In this document: positions 30,476 to 39,875 of the stretch, piece after piece
Layout of the letters: each line of letters opens with the position of its first letter
Numbering within the stretch: position 1 is the stretch's first letter
Assembly (NCBI RefSeq): GCF_021341665.1
Contig: NZ_JAJTTH010000004.1
Location: 434,001-498,000 of the forward strand
Origin: Pseudomonas sp. Au-Pse12
Lineage (GTDB): Bacteria > Pseudomonadota > Gammaproteobacteria > Pseudomonadales > Pseudomonadaceae
Reading direction: 5' to 3'
Length of the DNA stretch: 64,000 nucleotides
Translations under genes and position numbers: made by a program
Notes under the pieces: model-generated
The model's database searches: none
Seen by the model: only the letters and a program-made list of their open reading frames with translations
What the model was told of the DNA's origin: nothing

Positions 30476-31594
30476 TCACGAGGCTAGGCTTTTGCGAAAG
30501 CGCGCCAGGGCGATGGCGAAGAACACCAGCCCGATTGTCGCCAGGGCCAGCAGGTCGGGCCAGACCACACTGACGCCCGCATCACGAAACAGGATCGCCG
30601 CGCTGAGGCTGACGAAGTGCGTGGATGGCGAGCCCTGCATCACCCACTGCAGCCACTGCGGCATGCTGTCCAGCGGCGTGCTGCCACCCGATAGCAGCAG
30701 CATCGGGATGATCACCGGAATCGCCAGCAGGCCGAATTGCGGGGTCGAACGGGCCAGCGTGGCGAGGAAGATCCCCAGGGCGGTGCTGGCGAACAGATAC
30801 AGCGCAGTGACCATCAGGAACAGCGCCATCGAGCCCGCCAGCGGTACCCCCAGCACGCCTTTGACGATCACCTCCAGTGATATCCAGGTGCACAGCACCA
30901 CCACCAGCATGTTGCTCCAGATCTTGGCCAGCATGATCTCCAGCGCTGTCAGTGGCAGCACCAGCAGGTGGTCGAGGGTGCCGTGCTCGCGTTCGCGCAG
31001 CAGTGCGGTGCCGGTGAGCACGATGGCCAGGATGGTGATGTTGTTGACGATCTGGATCACCGCCAGGAACCAGCCGCCTTCCAGGTTGGTGTTGAACAGG
31101 GCACGCGTGGTGAGCCGTGCCGGAGTCTTGCTGGCGGTGTCGGCCTGGTTGGCGTAGGTCAGTAATTCGCGCTGGAAGATCCGCCCAATGTAGCCGGCGC
31201 CCATGAACGCCTGGCTCATGGCGGTGGCGTCGACGTTGACTTGCACCGCCGGCTCGCGCCCGGACAGCAGGTCGCTCTGGAAGTTGGCCGGAATGTTGAT
31301 CACGAAGGTGTACTGGCCGCTGTCCATCACTTCGTCCAGTCGGTCGTAGGGCAGCGACACCGGGGCCTGGAACTCCGGTGGTTGCAGGGCTTCGGCCATC
31401 TGTCGCGACAGTGCGCTGTGGTCTTCATCCACCAGCGCCACGCTGGCGTTGTGCACGCCGATCACCGAGCCGGCGGCGGGCATGTAGATGGCCACGGTGA
31501 AGGCATACATCAAGAACAGCAGCAGTACGCTGTCGTGGCGCAGGCTGGTGAGTTCCTTGAGGCCCAGGCGCAGGATATGAGCAAGACGATTCAT
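30476..31594 (-). CDS. yhhJ: ABC-2 type permease (YhhJ-like)
   Basis: The 372-residue protein has one N-terminal membrane segment, a large periplasmic domain (about 50-180) and five more segments from about residue 190, typical of ABC-2 permeases. Motifs include LREREHGTLDHLLVLPLTALEIMLAKIWSN in two parts. The start overlaps the rbbA stop by one base. With RbbA and the HlyD protein it matches the E. coli yhiI-rbbA-yhhJ set. Export substrate unknown. Confidence 0.88.
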   Translation of the reverse strand: MNRLAHILRLGLKELTSLRHDSVLLLFLMYAFTVAIYMPAAGSVIGVHNASVALVDEDHSALSRQMAEALQPPEFQAPVSLPYDRLDEVMDSGQYTFVINIPANFQSDLLSGREPAVQVNVDATAMSQAFMGAGYIGRIFQRELLTYANQADTASKTPARLTTRALFNTNLEGGWFLAVIQIVNNITILAIVLTGTALLREREHGTLDHLLVLPLTALEIMLAKIWSNMLVVVLCTWISLEVIVKGVLGVPLAGSMALFLMVTALYLFASTALGIFLATLARSTPQFGLLAIPVIIPMLLLSGGSTPLDSMPQWLQWVMQGSPSTHFVSLSAAILFRDAGVSVVWPDLLALATIGLVFFAIALARFRKSLAS

Positions 31595-34320
31595 CAGACC
31601 TCCTGCTTTTTCAGCATGACCAGGCTGAGCCCGGTGAAGCCGAGGAAGAAGCCCACCAGGGCCAGGCACTGAGGCCAGAGCTCGCGCAGGTCCAGGGCCT
31701 TGGTAAAGGTGCCGACGGCGATGTCGAGGAAGTGCCCGGCAGGGAACAGTTGGCCCATGATTGCCGCCGCGCCGTCCAGGGACGAACGCGGCACGATCAG
31801 CCCGGAAAACTGAATGGTGGGCAGGCTGGTGATGATCATGGTGCCGAGAATCGCCGCGATCTGGGTGCGGGTGAACGCCGAGATCAGCAGCCCCATGCTG
31901 GTGGTGGCGAGCACGTACAGCACGCCGCCCAGGGCCAGGGTCAGGCCGCTGCCCTTGAAGGGCACGCCGAACAGCCAGCGGTTCATGGCCACCAGCAAGG
32001 CCAGGTTGATCAGGCTGACGGCCAGGTAGGGCGCCTGTTTGCCGAGGAGGAATTCCAGGCGGGTCAGGGGCGTGGCGTAGAAGTTGGTGATCGAGCCCAG
32101 TTCCTTCTCGCGGACGATACCCAGGGCGGTGAGCATGGCCGGAATGAACGCCAGGATCAGCGCCATGACCCCGGGGCCGATGGCGTTCACGCTGACCACG
32201 TCCTGGTTGTAGCGAAAGCGCGTTTCCAGCTTGGCCGCGGGCCTCGAGTTGAGCGCCAGGCTGCTTTGCTCCGCCAGCCGCTCCAGGTTGGACTGGTGCA
32301 CGGCTTCGACATAGTTGCGGCTGGTTTCCGCGCGAAACGGCATTCCACCATCCAGCCAGGCGGCGACCGTGGGCTGGCGCCCGGCGTACAGGTCGCGGCC
32401 GAACCCGGGCGGGATCTCCAGGGCCAGTTTGATCTCCGAGCGTTGCAGGCGCCGATGCAGTTCGGCCGAGCCACGGATGAGCGGTTTCTCCTCGAAGTAG
32501 CGCGAACTGCGGAAGGCTTCCAGGTAGGCGCGGCTTTGCGGTGTCTGGTCCTGGTCGTAGACGGCGAAGGCCAGCTTCTCCACGTCCAGGGAAATGCCGT
32601 AGCCGAAGATCACCATCATGAAGATCGCCCCCAGCAGGGCAAAGCCCAGGCGCACCCGGTCCCGCAGCAGTTCCTTGCCTTCACGGGTGGCCACCGCCAG
32701 CAGGCGTGCCAGGCTCAGGCCCGAGCGCGGGGCGGCAATGCTGCCGGTAGCGGCGGGCGTTGCTGCCGCAGGGGGCGGGGTGGGCGTGTCCGACGTGCCC
32801 TGGGCGTCTTCCAGGCAGCGCACGAACGCGGCTTCCAGGGTCTCGCCGGCAAACTGCTGCTGCAGCGCCGCCGGGGTGTCGCAAGCCAGCACTTTGCCGG
32901 CGTGCATCAGCGAGATGCGGTCGCAGCGCTGGGCCTCGTTCATGAAGTGGGTGGAGAGGAAGATGGTCACGCCCTGTTCCCTGGACAGCTCGATCAGCAG
33001 GCGCCAGAAGTCGTCGCGGGCCGCCGGGTCGACCCCGGAGGTGGGTTCGTCGAGGATCAGCACTTCCGGGCGATGCAGCACCGCCACCGCCAGTGACAGG
33101 CGCTGGCGCAGGCCCAGGGGCAGGGCGCCGGACTGCTGCTCGGCAATCGCCCCGAGGTCGAAGCGCTGGATCAGTTCCTCGATGCGCGGGCCGCTTTCGG
33201 CAGGCGGCAGGTCGAACAGGCGGGCGTGCAGGTCCAGGTTCTGGCGCACGCTGAGTTCGCCGTACAGGGAAAAACTCTGGGACATGAAGCCGACCCGTTT
33301 GCGGGTGGCCAGGTCCTTGGCATCCACCGGGTTGCCCAGCAGCTTGGCGCTGCCTTCGGTGGCGGGCATCAGTCCGGTGAGGACCTTCATGGTGGTGGTC
33401 TTGCCGCAGCCGTTGGAGCCGAGGAAGCCGAAGATCTCCCCGCGCCCGATGGCGAAGCTGACCTTGTTGACCGCGGTAAAGTCACCGAAGCGCAGGGTCA
33501 GTTCGTGGGCTTCGATGGCGATGTCCTGATCGTCGCCGGAGCGGTGTGGAATCACCAGCGGCTGGTTGTCGTGGCCGTTGTCGCCCTGGAAATGGGTGAA
33601 AGCATCGTCCAGTTTGCCGCTGGCCGTGACCTTTGCCAGCTCCTGGCTCAGGCCCTGGGCGATCAACTTGCCCTGGTCGAGCATCAGGCAGTGTTCGAAC
33701 TGTTCGGCTTCCTCCATGTAGGCCGTCGCCACCAGCAGCGTCAGTTGCGGGCGCTGCTGGCGTACGTCCTCCACCAGTTCCCAGAAGCGCCGACGGGACA
33801 ACGGGTCGACCCCGGTGGTGGGCTCGTCGAGGATCAGCAGGTCCGGCTCGTGGATCAGTGCACAGCACAGGCCGAGCTTCTGTTTCATCCCGCCGGACAG
33901 CTTGCCCGCCGGGCGTTCGGCAAAACGCAGCAGGTCGGTGGCCAGCAGCAGGCTGTGCATGCGCTGCTCGCACTCGTCTCGGGGCAGGCCGAACAGGGTG
34001 GCGAAGAAGCGGATGTTCTCGCTGATGGACAGGTCGGGATACAGGTTGCCCCCCAGCCCCTGGGGCATGAAGGCAATGCGCGGGTAAAGGCTGCGGCGGT
34101 GGCGCCGCTGGGAAATCGCCCCGCCGAGGACCTCCAGCTCACCTTGCTGGAGTTTCTTGACCCCGGCGATCAAGCCCAGGAGGCTCGACTTACCGGCCCC
34201 GTCCGGCCCGATCAAGCCGCAGCGGGTGCCCGCCGGCAGGTTGAAGCTGATATCGATCAGGGCTTGCTGTGAACCGTAGCGATGGCTGATGCCGCTCGCC
34301 TGCAGCGCCAGGCCGCTCAT
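31594..34320 (-). CDS. rbbA: RbbA-like ABC transporter: two ATPase domains fused to an ABC-2 permease
   Basis: The 908-residue protein has ATPase domain 1 (Walker A GPDGAGKSS, signature LSGGMKQKLGL, Walker B LLILDEPTTGVDP), ATPase domain 2 (GSNGCGKTT, LPLGLRQRLSLAV with the signature changed, VLILDEPTSGVDP), a Pro/Thr/Ala linker near 515-540, and a permease half with a periplasmic domain (about 570-730) and five membrane segments. RbbA was named as a ribosome-bound ATPase in E. coli, but the fused permease and neighbours point to export. The second signature LPLGL lacks the usual SGG. It overlaps yhiI-like gene by four bases. Confidence 0.92.
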   Translation of the reverse strand: MSGLALQASGISHRYGSQQALIDISFNLPAGTRCGLIGPDGAGKSSLLGLIAGVKKLQQGELEVLGGAISQRRHRRSLYPRIAFMPQGLGGNLYPDLSISENIRFFATLFGLPRDECEQRMHSLLLATDLLRFAERPAGKLSGGMKQKLGLCCALIHEPDLLILDEPTTGVDPLSRRRFWELVEDVRQQRPQLTLLVATAYMEEAEQFEHCLMLDQGKLIAQGLSQELAKVTASGKLDDAFTHFQGDNGHDNQPLVIPHRSGDDQDIAIEAHELTLRFGDFTAVNKVSFAIGRGEIFGFLGSNGCGKTTTMKVLTGLMPATEGSAKLLGNPVDAKDLATRKRVGFMSQSFSLYGELSVRQNLDLHARLFDLPPAESGPRIEELIQRFDLGAIAEQQSGALPLGLRQRLSLAVAVLHRPEVLILDEPTSGVDPAARDDFWRLLIELSREQGVTIFLSTHFMNEAQRCDRISLMHAGKVLACDTPAALQQQFAGETLEAAFVRCLEDAQGTSDTPTPPPAAATPAATGSIAAPRSGLSLARLLAVATREGKELLRDRVRLGFALLGAIFMMVIFGYGISLDVEKLAFAVYDQDQTPQSRAYLEAFRSSRYFEEKPLIRGSAELHRRLQRSEIKLALEIPPGFGRDLYAGRQPTVAAWLDGGMPFRAETSRNYVEAVHQSNLERLAEQSSLALNSRPAAKLETRFRYNQDVVSVNAIGPGVMALILAFIPAMLTALGIVREKELGSITNFYATPLTRLEFLLGKQAPYLAVSLINLALLVAMNRWLFGVPFKGSGLTLALGGVLYVLATTSMGLLISAFTRTQIAAILGTMIITSLPTIQFSGLIVPRSSLDGAAAIMGQLFPAGHFLDIAVGTFTKALDLRELWPQCLALVGFFLGFTGLSLVMLKKQEV

Positions 34321-35282
34321 TGCAGGTTAGCCGGCCAGTCCACGGGGGCAGTGCGCACATAGCCAGCACCGGGCATCCCCGGTTTGGCCTGGGGCACGGC
34401 GGCGGGTTGAGTCAGGCGCACCTTGACCCGGAACACCAGCTTCTGGCGCTCGTCCCGGGTTTCAACTTCTTTGGGGGTGAATTGGGACTTGGCCGCGACG
34501 AAGCTGATCTTCGCCGGCAGCGGCTGGTTGGGCAGGGCGTCGAGAAGGATCCGCGACTCATCACCCACCGTCAGGCGTCCGGTGACCGAGGCCGGCAGGT
34601 AGAGGTTCATGTATTGGTCGTTGGGGTCGATCAGCAGCAGCACCCGGCCACCGGCGCCCAGTACTTCGCCGGGTTCGGCCAGGCGCAATTGGATGATGCC
34701 GTCGATGGGCGCCCGCAGGCTGCTGTCGTCGATTTCGCTGGTGAGTTGGGCGACCTGGGCCTGGGCGGCACCGATGGCGGCCCTGACCGCCGCGACCTGA
34801 GCCTGGGCCGCTTGAACGGCGGCATTGCCGGTATTCAGGCGCGCTTGCTGCTGGTCGATGATCTGCTGGCTGGCAAAACCGCGCTTGAACAGTTCCTGGG
34901 AACGCTTGAGTTCCTGATTGGCCAGTAGCAGTTCGCTCTGGCGCAGTTGCACGTTGGCTTCGGCGGCAGAAAGGTTCTCCCGGGCGCGCAGCACTTCGGC
35001 CTCGGCCTGGCTGCGCTGGGCCTCCAGGGTACGGGTGTCCATGCGTGCCAGCAGTTGGCCCTGAAGCACCTTGTCGCCTTCGTTGACGCGCACTTCCGCC
35101 AGGCGTCCGGGGATCTTGCTGGCGATCTGCACCTCCGTGGCTTCGAGCCGGCCATTGCCCATGCTCAGGCCTTCGGGCAGGCGATCCTGGAGGGATTTCC
35201 AGTAGCCGAAGCCACCGGCAGCGAGCAATAGAATCAACAGGGAAACAGCAAATAGGCGGGAGGAACGGTGGTTCGTCGACAT
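34317..35282 (-). CDS. yhiI: HlyD family periplasmic adaptor (YhiI-like)
   Basis: The 321-residue protein has one N-terminal membrane anchor (LFAVSLLILLLAAGGFGYW), a lipoyl-like half motif (ASKIPGRLAEVRVNEGDKV), a long coiled-coil hairpin (about 80-190) and the second half motif (SLRAPIDGIIQLRLAEPGEV). It links the inner-membrane transporter to an outer-membrane channel. The ATG giving MSTNHRS was preferred to a TTG seven codons upstream. It leads the three-gene operon. Confidence 0.9.
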   Translation of the reverse strand: MSTNHRSSRLFAVSLLILLLAAGGFGYWKSLQDRLPEGLSMGNGRLEATEVQIASKIPGRLAEVRVNEGDKVLQGQLLARMDTRTLEAQRSQAEAEVLRARENLSAAEANVQLRQSELLLANQELKRSQELFKRGFASQQIIDQQQARLNTGNAAVQAAQAQVAAVRAAIGAAQAQVAQLTSEIDDSSLRAPIDGIIQLRLAEPGEVLGAGGRVLLLIDPNDQYMNLYLPASVTGRLTVGDESRILLDALPNQPLPAKISFVAAKSQFTPKEVETRDERQKLVFRVKVRLTQPAAVPQAKPGMPGAGYVRTAPVDWPANLQ

Positions 35283-35467
35283 GTGTTCAGCGTCCTGCGG
35301 CAATAGCGTCCAAGTCTGACGGCTCTAGGCTTTCTGTGGCTTGATGCCCGTCAAATGAAAGGGCCAAGCCTAAACCTATTGTTTGCAGGCTGCATGATGA
35401 TCGAGGCAAAAAAACGCCGAGGCTGGCGCCATGCAGGTGCTGGTGTCCCGGCGCCAGGGGCTGCAGG

Positions 35468-35917
35468 TCAGCGCAGGGTGAGCACGGCCGCCCATTGTTC
35501 GGCGGTGACTGGCATCACCGAAAGGCGGCTGCCTTTTTGCACCAGGGGCATTTCGGCGAGGGCGGTCTGCTGCTTGAGGTAGTCCAGGCGCAGGACCTTG
35601 GCGAAGGTTTCCACGTGGGCCACGTCGATTGCGCTCCAGGCATTCTTCTCGGCGCTGGACTTGGGGTCGAAGTAGACGCTGTCCGGCTCCAGGGCGGTGG
35701 GGTCCGGGTAGGCGGCCTTGATGATCCGGCCAATGCCGGCGATGCCCGGTTCCGGGCAGCTGGAGTGATAGAAGAAAAACTCGTCACCCACCGCCATGGC
35801 ACGCAGGAAGTTGCGCGCCTGGTAGTTGCGCACGCCATCCCAGCGGGCTTGACCCAGATGCTGTAGGCCCTGGATCGAGAGCTCATCAGGCTCGGATTTC
35901 ATCAGCCAATAGGCCAT
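35468..35917 (-). CDS. EVE domain protein
   Basis: The 149-residue protein opens AYWLMKSEPDELSIQGL and has WDGVRNYQARNFLRAMAVGDEFFFYHS, the signature of the EVE (PUA-like) fold. EVE proteins bind modified bases in DNA or RNA and are linked to phage defence or RNA modification. It is a stand-alone short gene, as in other pseudomonads, where it sits near fau and zapA. Confidence 0.93.
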   Translation of the reverse strand: MAYWLMKSEPDELSIQGLQHLGQARWDGVRNYQARNFLRAMAVGDEFFFYHSSCPEPGIAGIGRIIKAAYPDPTALEPDSVYFDPKSSAEKNAWSAIDVAHVETFAKVLRLDYLKQQTALAEMPLVQKGSRLSVMPVTAEQWAAVLTLR

Positions 35918-35970
35918 CTTTCTTACCCTCCAAAGGGTGATTGGGCAGGTTGTCGGGCAATTTTATGACA

Positions 35971-36014
35971 AACCGACGGTCGGTTGACGTCAGCGTTTGC
36001 GTGTCGGTTCACGT
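35971..36014 (+). promoter_or_regulatory. Palindrome and paired repeats upstream of the small membrane protein
   Basis: aaccgac-g-gtcggtt forms a seven-base inverted repeat at 35971-35985. The box tcggttgacgt (35980-35990) recurs as tcggttcacgt (36004-36014), 24 bases apart. The pattern is operator-like but matches no regulator I can name. Confidence 0.35.
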
Positions 36015-36113
36015 TATCGCAGAATGCCGTGATTTTAAGCTTGACGCTGCCGCATGGCCTGTTATGGAAAGCCAGCAGTCAGCGTGTGTGATTTGCCTGA
36101 GGGGGGGCAATCG

Positions 36114-36263
36114 ATGAAACGCCAACCGGATTTACTATGGATTTTGGTTATTTTGTTCGGTTTGGGCGTTGTGACCACGGGTTATGCACAGAGCTTATGG
36201 GCCAGCAAGACCGACACTCCCATCGAAATCGCACAACAGCAACCGCAGCCTTTCAAGCGCTGA
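36114..36263 (+). CDS. Small predicted membrane protein
   Basis: The 49-residue product MKRQPDLLWILVILFGLGVV... has one hydrophobic segment (about residues 8-26), followed by a polar tail rich in Gln and Pro. It may be a single-pass membrane protein or a secreted peptide cleaved near TGYAQ. The ATG follows a G-rich AGGGGGGG about five bases upstream; an in-frame ATG at 36054 would add 20 residues. I do not recognise the family. It lies between the EVE gene and fau. Confidence 0.6.
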   Translation: MKRQPDLLWILVILFGLGVVTTGYAQSLWASKTDTPIEIAQQQPQPFKR

Positions 36264-36296
36264 ACCTGCTCCGGTGCCGCTGACCCAACGCGGCAC

Positions 36297-36902
36297 CTAC
36301 CGAGCGAAGTACCACCCCTGATCAGTCACCGTGCCGTGCAATGGCACGTCCCAGCTGGCTTGATCCAGTTTTCCGACCTTCTGACACTCATGGGCCAGCC
36401 CCAGCAGCTTCGGCTTGCGCCATTTCTGGCGTCGCGCGAGGTAGGCCAGGCTGCGGTCATAAAAGCCGCCCCCCATTCCCAGGCGCCCGCCTTCTTCATC
36501 GAACCCGACCAGCGGGAGCAACACCAGGTCCAGCGCCCAGACCTTGCGTTGTCGTGCGCAGTTGACCCGGGGTTCGAGAATGCGAAAGCGATTGGGCCTT
36601 AGCTTTTCCCCTGGACGGATGCGCTGGAAGACCATCTTGGTTCGTGGCCAGGCGCTGAGCACCGGCAGGTAGGTGGCCTTGCCCCGGCGCTGGGCGGCAC
36701 GCAGCAGCAGGCGAGGATCGATTTCACCGTCGGTGGGCAGATACAGGGACAGGTGTCGAGCGCGGCGAAATATCGGGTTCTGTGCCAGTTGGCGGTACAG
36801 GCCACGGGCTGCCTGGCGTTGTTCGGCAGGGCTGAGCGCGCGACGGGCCTTGCGCAGCATGCGGCGAAGTTGCGGGCGGGAAAGCGGCGCAGGTTCGATC
36901 AT
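36297..36902 (-). CDS. fau: 5-formyltetrahydrofolate cyclo-ligase
   Basis: The 201-residue enzyme converts 5-formyl-THF to 5,10-methenyl-THF with ATP. Motifs are RRMLRKARRALSP at the N-terminus (substrate phosphate region) and LVGFDEEGGRLGMGGGFYDR, the Mg-ATP loop. It lies directly downstream of 6S RNA, the widely conserved ssrS-fau (ygfA) order. The start giving MIEPAPL was chosen over an upstream extension that overlaps the 6S RNA end. Co-transcription with ssrS is likely. Confidence 0.94.
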   Translation of the reverse strand: MIEPAPLSRPQLRRMLRKARRALSPAEQRQAARGLYRQLAQNPIFRRARHLSLYLPTDGEIDPRLLLRAAQRRGKATYLPVLSAWPRTKMVFQRIRPGEKLRPNRFRILEPRVNCARQRKVWALDLVLLPLVGFDEEGGRLGMGGGFYDRSLAYLARRQKWRKPKLLGLAHECQKVGKLDQASWDVPLHGTVTDQGWYFAR

Positions 36903-36989
36903 GAAAGAGGCTACGAGAAGAGCGGATTTGGCAGAACAGCCTACCCGGAAAAACCAATGCCAGCATGGATAACTGGCATTGGTTGGCAA

Positions 36990-37170
36990 TTCAGGCTCCC
37001 CAGGCGAACCGCTGTCGACTTAGCCCTTGAACCCGAAAGTTCAAGGCGGAAGATGCAGCAGGCTTTAAGGCTTTCCGTCTAGCGGACATGCACACCAGCC
37101 CAACGTGCAACTTCCAGGGTAGTGCGAATCGGCTCAGGGACATCGCCAACTGGCAAGCACCCCAGGGAGT
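36990..37170 (-). ncRNA. ssrS: 6S RNA
   Basis: Between zapA and fau, read on the minus strand, the sequence has the 6S landmarks: CCCTGAGCCGAT, a central region with GCATGTCCGCTAGACGG, AGCCTTAAA, and CTTGAAC-TTTCGG-GTTCAAGGGCTA near the 3' side. The 5' CTCCC and 3' GGGGAG ends can pair to close the long hairpin. A -10 box TATACT at 37177-37182 (minus strand) fits a start near 37170. 6S RNA binds sigma-70 RNA polymerase and represses transcription in stationary phase. The ends are estimates. Confidence 0.93.
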
Positions 37171-37194
37171 GGCGGGAGTATACCGCAACCGCTG

Positions 37195-37518
37195 TCAGGA
37201 ATCAGCTTTGCTTGTGTCCGAATCGGTGGCCAGGACCAGGTCGACACGCTCCAGCAGGTCCCGCACTTGCTCGCGGGTCGTGGCGCTGGCCTGAACGTCC
37301 GGGCGCTCCTGGCGGTGCAGCAAGTCGTGGGTGATGTTCAAGGCGGCCATGACCGCAATGCGATCGGCGCCGATGACTTTGCCGCTGCTGCGGATCTCGC
37401 GCATCTTGCCATCCAGGTAACGGGCGGCGCTCACCAGATTGCTGCGCTCTTCCTGGGGGCAGATGATCGAATACTCTTTGTCGAGGATCTGCACGGTAAC
37501 GCTATTGCTTGAACTCAT
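37195..37518 (-). CDS. zapA: Cell division protein ZapA
   Basis: The 107-residue protein has the ZapA domain (VTVQILDKEYSIICPQEER; LVSAARYLDGKMREIR) and a C-terminal coiled coil. ZapA bundles FtsZ filaments at the division site. It overlaps the ZapB-like gene by four bases and is followed by 6S RNA. Confidence 0.95.
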   Translation of the reverse strand: MSSSNSVTVQILDKEYSIICPQEERSNLVSAARYLDGKMREIRSSGKVIGADRIAVMAALNITHDLLHRQERPDVQASATTREQVRDLLERVDLVLATDSDTSKADS

Positions 37519-37724
37519 GAGTCTTGCTCCAGGGCCTTGAGGCGCGAAATCATCGATTCGACCTTACGCCGGGCGATTTCGTTTTTTTCAATGAGGTGCG
37601 CGCGTTCCTCGCGCCAGGTCTTTTCCTGAGCTAATAAGAGTGCGTTTTGACTCTTTAGTTGCTCGACCCGGGTAATAAGCAGTTCGAGTCTGGCCATCAG
37701 TGCGTGCAGGTCGGTGTCTTCCAT
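37515..37724 (-). CDS. ZapB-like coiled-coil protein (TIGR02449 family)
   Basis: The 69-residue protein is nearly all coiled coil (HALMARLELLITRVEQLKSQ; LIEKNEIARRKVESMI). It belongs to the TIGR02449 family that pairs with ZapA in pseudomonads, and probably serves as a ZapB equivalent linking the Z-ring to other factors. The ATG giving MEDTDLHA was used; upstream in-frame sequence is unrelated. It is coupled to zapA by a four-base overlap. Confidence 0.88.
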   Translation of the reverse strand: MEDTDLHALMARLELLITRVEQLKSQNALLLAQEKTWREERAHLIEKNEIARRKVESMISRLKALEQDS

Positions 37725-37959
37725 TGTGTCCCACTGAAGTTGGTCTGATGAGTGGCAACTGGCTGGGCAGCGCCTCGATGGCCTGAACAGTCCTGGCGCA
37801 TCTGGCGCTGTCGGGTCGGCAATCTGTCTGTCGCCCGAGGCCCTGCGCGCCACTGTAACGGGGCGCAAAGCACAACGCGGCGCTGGCAATGAATGATGAC
37901 ACGCCCTACGATACAAGACCTTCATTCTAGACATTGCGCCGCTTGGCGCCTAGCTGCCC

Positions 37960-38517
37960 ATGCCCATTCAGAATTCCCCGTACAACGCCTTCGCCACCCT
38001 GCTCAGCAGCAGCGGTCACCCTGTTTCTCCTGCCGAATTGCACGGCCTGTTGCTGGGTCGCAGCTGCGCCGGTGCCGGTTTCGAGGTCGACGGCTGGCTG
38101 GTGGATGCCGCCGAGCTGCTCGAAGGCGAGCCGCAAGACAACGTGCGCAACGCCTTGATCGGCCTGCAGGAGATGGTCAAGGGCGAGCTCACCAGCGACG
38201 ACATGACCGTGGTCCTGCTGCTGCCCAGCGACGACGCGCCACTGACCGAACGCGCCGCGGCCCTGGGCCAGTGGTGCCAGGGTTTCCTCGCCGGTTTCGG
38301 CCTCAACTCCCGTGACAGCAGCACCTTGAGCGCCGAGGCCACGGAAGTGTTGCAGGACCTTGCGGCCATCGCCCAGGTCCAGGACGCGCTGGAAGAGTCC
38401 GACGACGGTGAAAGCGATTACATGGAGGTGATGGAATACCTGCGCGTCGCGCCTCTGCTGCTGTTCACCGAGACCAACAAGACCGTTGCACCGGCTGCCA
38501 AGCCTTCTCTGCACTGA
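37960..38517 (+). CDS. ygfB: UPF0149 family protein YgfB
   Basis: The 185-residue, acidic, helical protein ([26 protein letters not shown]) is of the YgfB/YecA family. In P. aeruginosa YgfB affects ampDh3 and pyocin control and thus beta-lactam resistance. It leads the pepP-ubiH-ubiI run, with a 23-base gap to pepP. It is divergent from zapB/zapA. Confidence 0.92.
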   Translation: MPIQNSPYNAFATLLSSSGHPVSPAELHGLLLGRSCAGAGFEVDGWLVDAAELLEGEPQDNVRNALIGLQEMVKGELTSDDMTVVLLLPSDDAPLTERAAALGQWCQGFLAGFGLNSRDSSTLSAEATEVLQDLAAIAQVQDALEESDDGESDYMEVMEYLRVAPLLLFTETNKTVAPAAKPSLH

Positions 38518-38540
38518 CTGACAGGGAACTGCATCTGCCC

Positions 38541-39875
38541 ATGATTCATATCCCGAAAGCGGAATACAGCCGTCGCCGCAAGGCGCTCATGGCGCAGATG
38601 GAGCCCAACAGCATCGCGATCCTGCCGGCGGCAGCCGTGGCCATTCGCAATCGCGACGTGGAGCACGTCTACCGCCAGGACAGCGACTTCCAGTACCTCA
38701 GCGGTTTTCCCGAGCCTCAGGCGGTGATCGTGCTGATCCCGGGGCGCGAGCACGGCGAGTACGTGTTGTTCTGCCGTGAACGCAACCCCGAGCGGGAGCT
38801 CTGGGATGGCTTGCGTGCCGGCCAGGAAGGCGCGATCCGCGACTACGGTGCCGATGATGCGTTTCCCATCACCGATATCGACGACATCCTGCCGGGGCTG
38901 ATCGAAGGCCGTGACCGGGTCTATTCGGCCATGGGCAGCAACCCCGAATTCGATCGCCACCTGATGGAGTGGATCAACGTGATCCGCTCTAAAGCGCACC
39001 TTGGCGCCCAGCCACCGAACGAATTCGTTGCCCTGGATCATCTGCTGCACGACATGCGCCTGTATAAATCGGCGGCAGAAGTGAAGGTGATGCGCGAAGC
39101 CGCGCGGATTTCCGCCCAGGCCCATATCCGCGCAATGCAGGCCAGCCGTCCCGGGTTGCACGAGTTCAGCCTGGAAGCCGAGCTGGATTACGAGTTCCGC
39201 AAGGGTGGGGCGAAGATGCCGGCCTATGGCTCGATCGTCGCGGCGGGCCGCAACAGTTGCATCCTGCATTACCAGCAGAATGACGCCGTGCTCAAGGACG
39301 GTGACCTGGTGCTGATCGACGCCGGTTGCGAGATCGACTGCTATGCCAGCGATATCACTCGCACCTGGCCGGTCAATGGCCGGTTTTCGCCGGAGCAGAA
39401 GGCGATCTACGAGCTGGTGCTGGCTTCCCAGGAAGCGGCCTTTGCCCAGATCGCCCCGAACAAGCACTGGAACCAGGCCCACGAGGCGACGGTCCAGGTG
39501 ATTACCGCCGGCCTGGTGCGCCTGGGCCTGCTGGAAGGCGATGTGGACCAGCTGATTGCCAGCGAGGCCTACAAGACGTTTTACATGCACCGCGCCGGAC
39601 ACTGGCTGGGCATGGATGTACACGATGTCGGCGAATACAGGGTCGGCGGCGAGTGGCGGGTGTTGGAGGTCGGCATGGCGCTGACCGTGGAGCCGGGCAT
39701 CTATATCTCCCCGGACAACCAGCAGGTGGCGAAGAAGTGGCGCGGCATCGGCGTGCGCATCGAGGACGACGTGGTAGTGACCAAGCAGGGCTGTGAAATT
39801 CTGACGGGTGGCGTGCCCAAGAGCGTTGCCGAGATCGAGGCATTGATGGCCGCTGCCCGGGTCCAGGCGTCATGA
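38541..39875 (+). CDS. pepP: Xaa-Pro aminopeptidase
   Basis: The 444-residue metallopeptidase removes N-terminal residues before Pro. The N-domain starts HIPKAEYSRRRKALMAQM. The dinuclear metal ligands are Asp in LIDAGCEID and SDITRTWP, His in HWLGMDVHD, and Glu in VEPGIY and RIEDDVV. It is cytosolic and overlaps ubiH by four bases. Confidence 0.97.
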   Translation: MIHIPKAEYSRRRKALMAQMEPNSIAILPAAAVAIRNRDVEHVYRQDSDFQYLSGFPEPQAVIVLIPGREHGEYVLFCRERNPERELWDGLRAGQEGAIRDYGADDAFPITDIDDILPGLIEGRDRVYSAMGSNPEFDRHLMEWINVIRSKAHLGAQPPNEFVALDHLLHDMRLYKSAAEVKVMREAARISAQAHIRAMQASRPGLHEFSLEAELDYEFRKGGAKMPAYGSIVAAGRNSCILHYQQNDAVLKDGDLVLIDAGCEIDCYASDITRTWPVNGRFSPEQKAIYELVLASQEAAFAQIAPNKHWNQAHEATVQVITAGLVRLGLLEGDVDQLIASEAYKTFYMHRAGHWLGMDVHDVGEYRVGGEWRVLEVGMALTVEPGIYISPDNQQVAKKWRGIGVRIEDDVVVTKQGCEILTGGVPKSVAEIEALMAAARVQAS

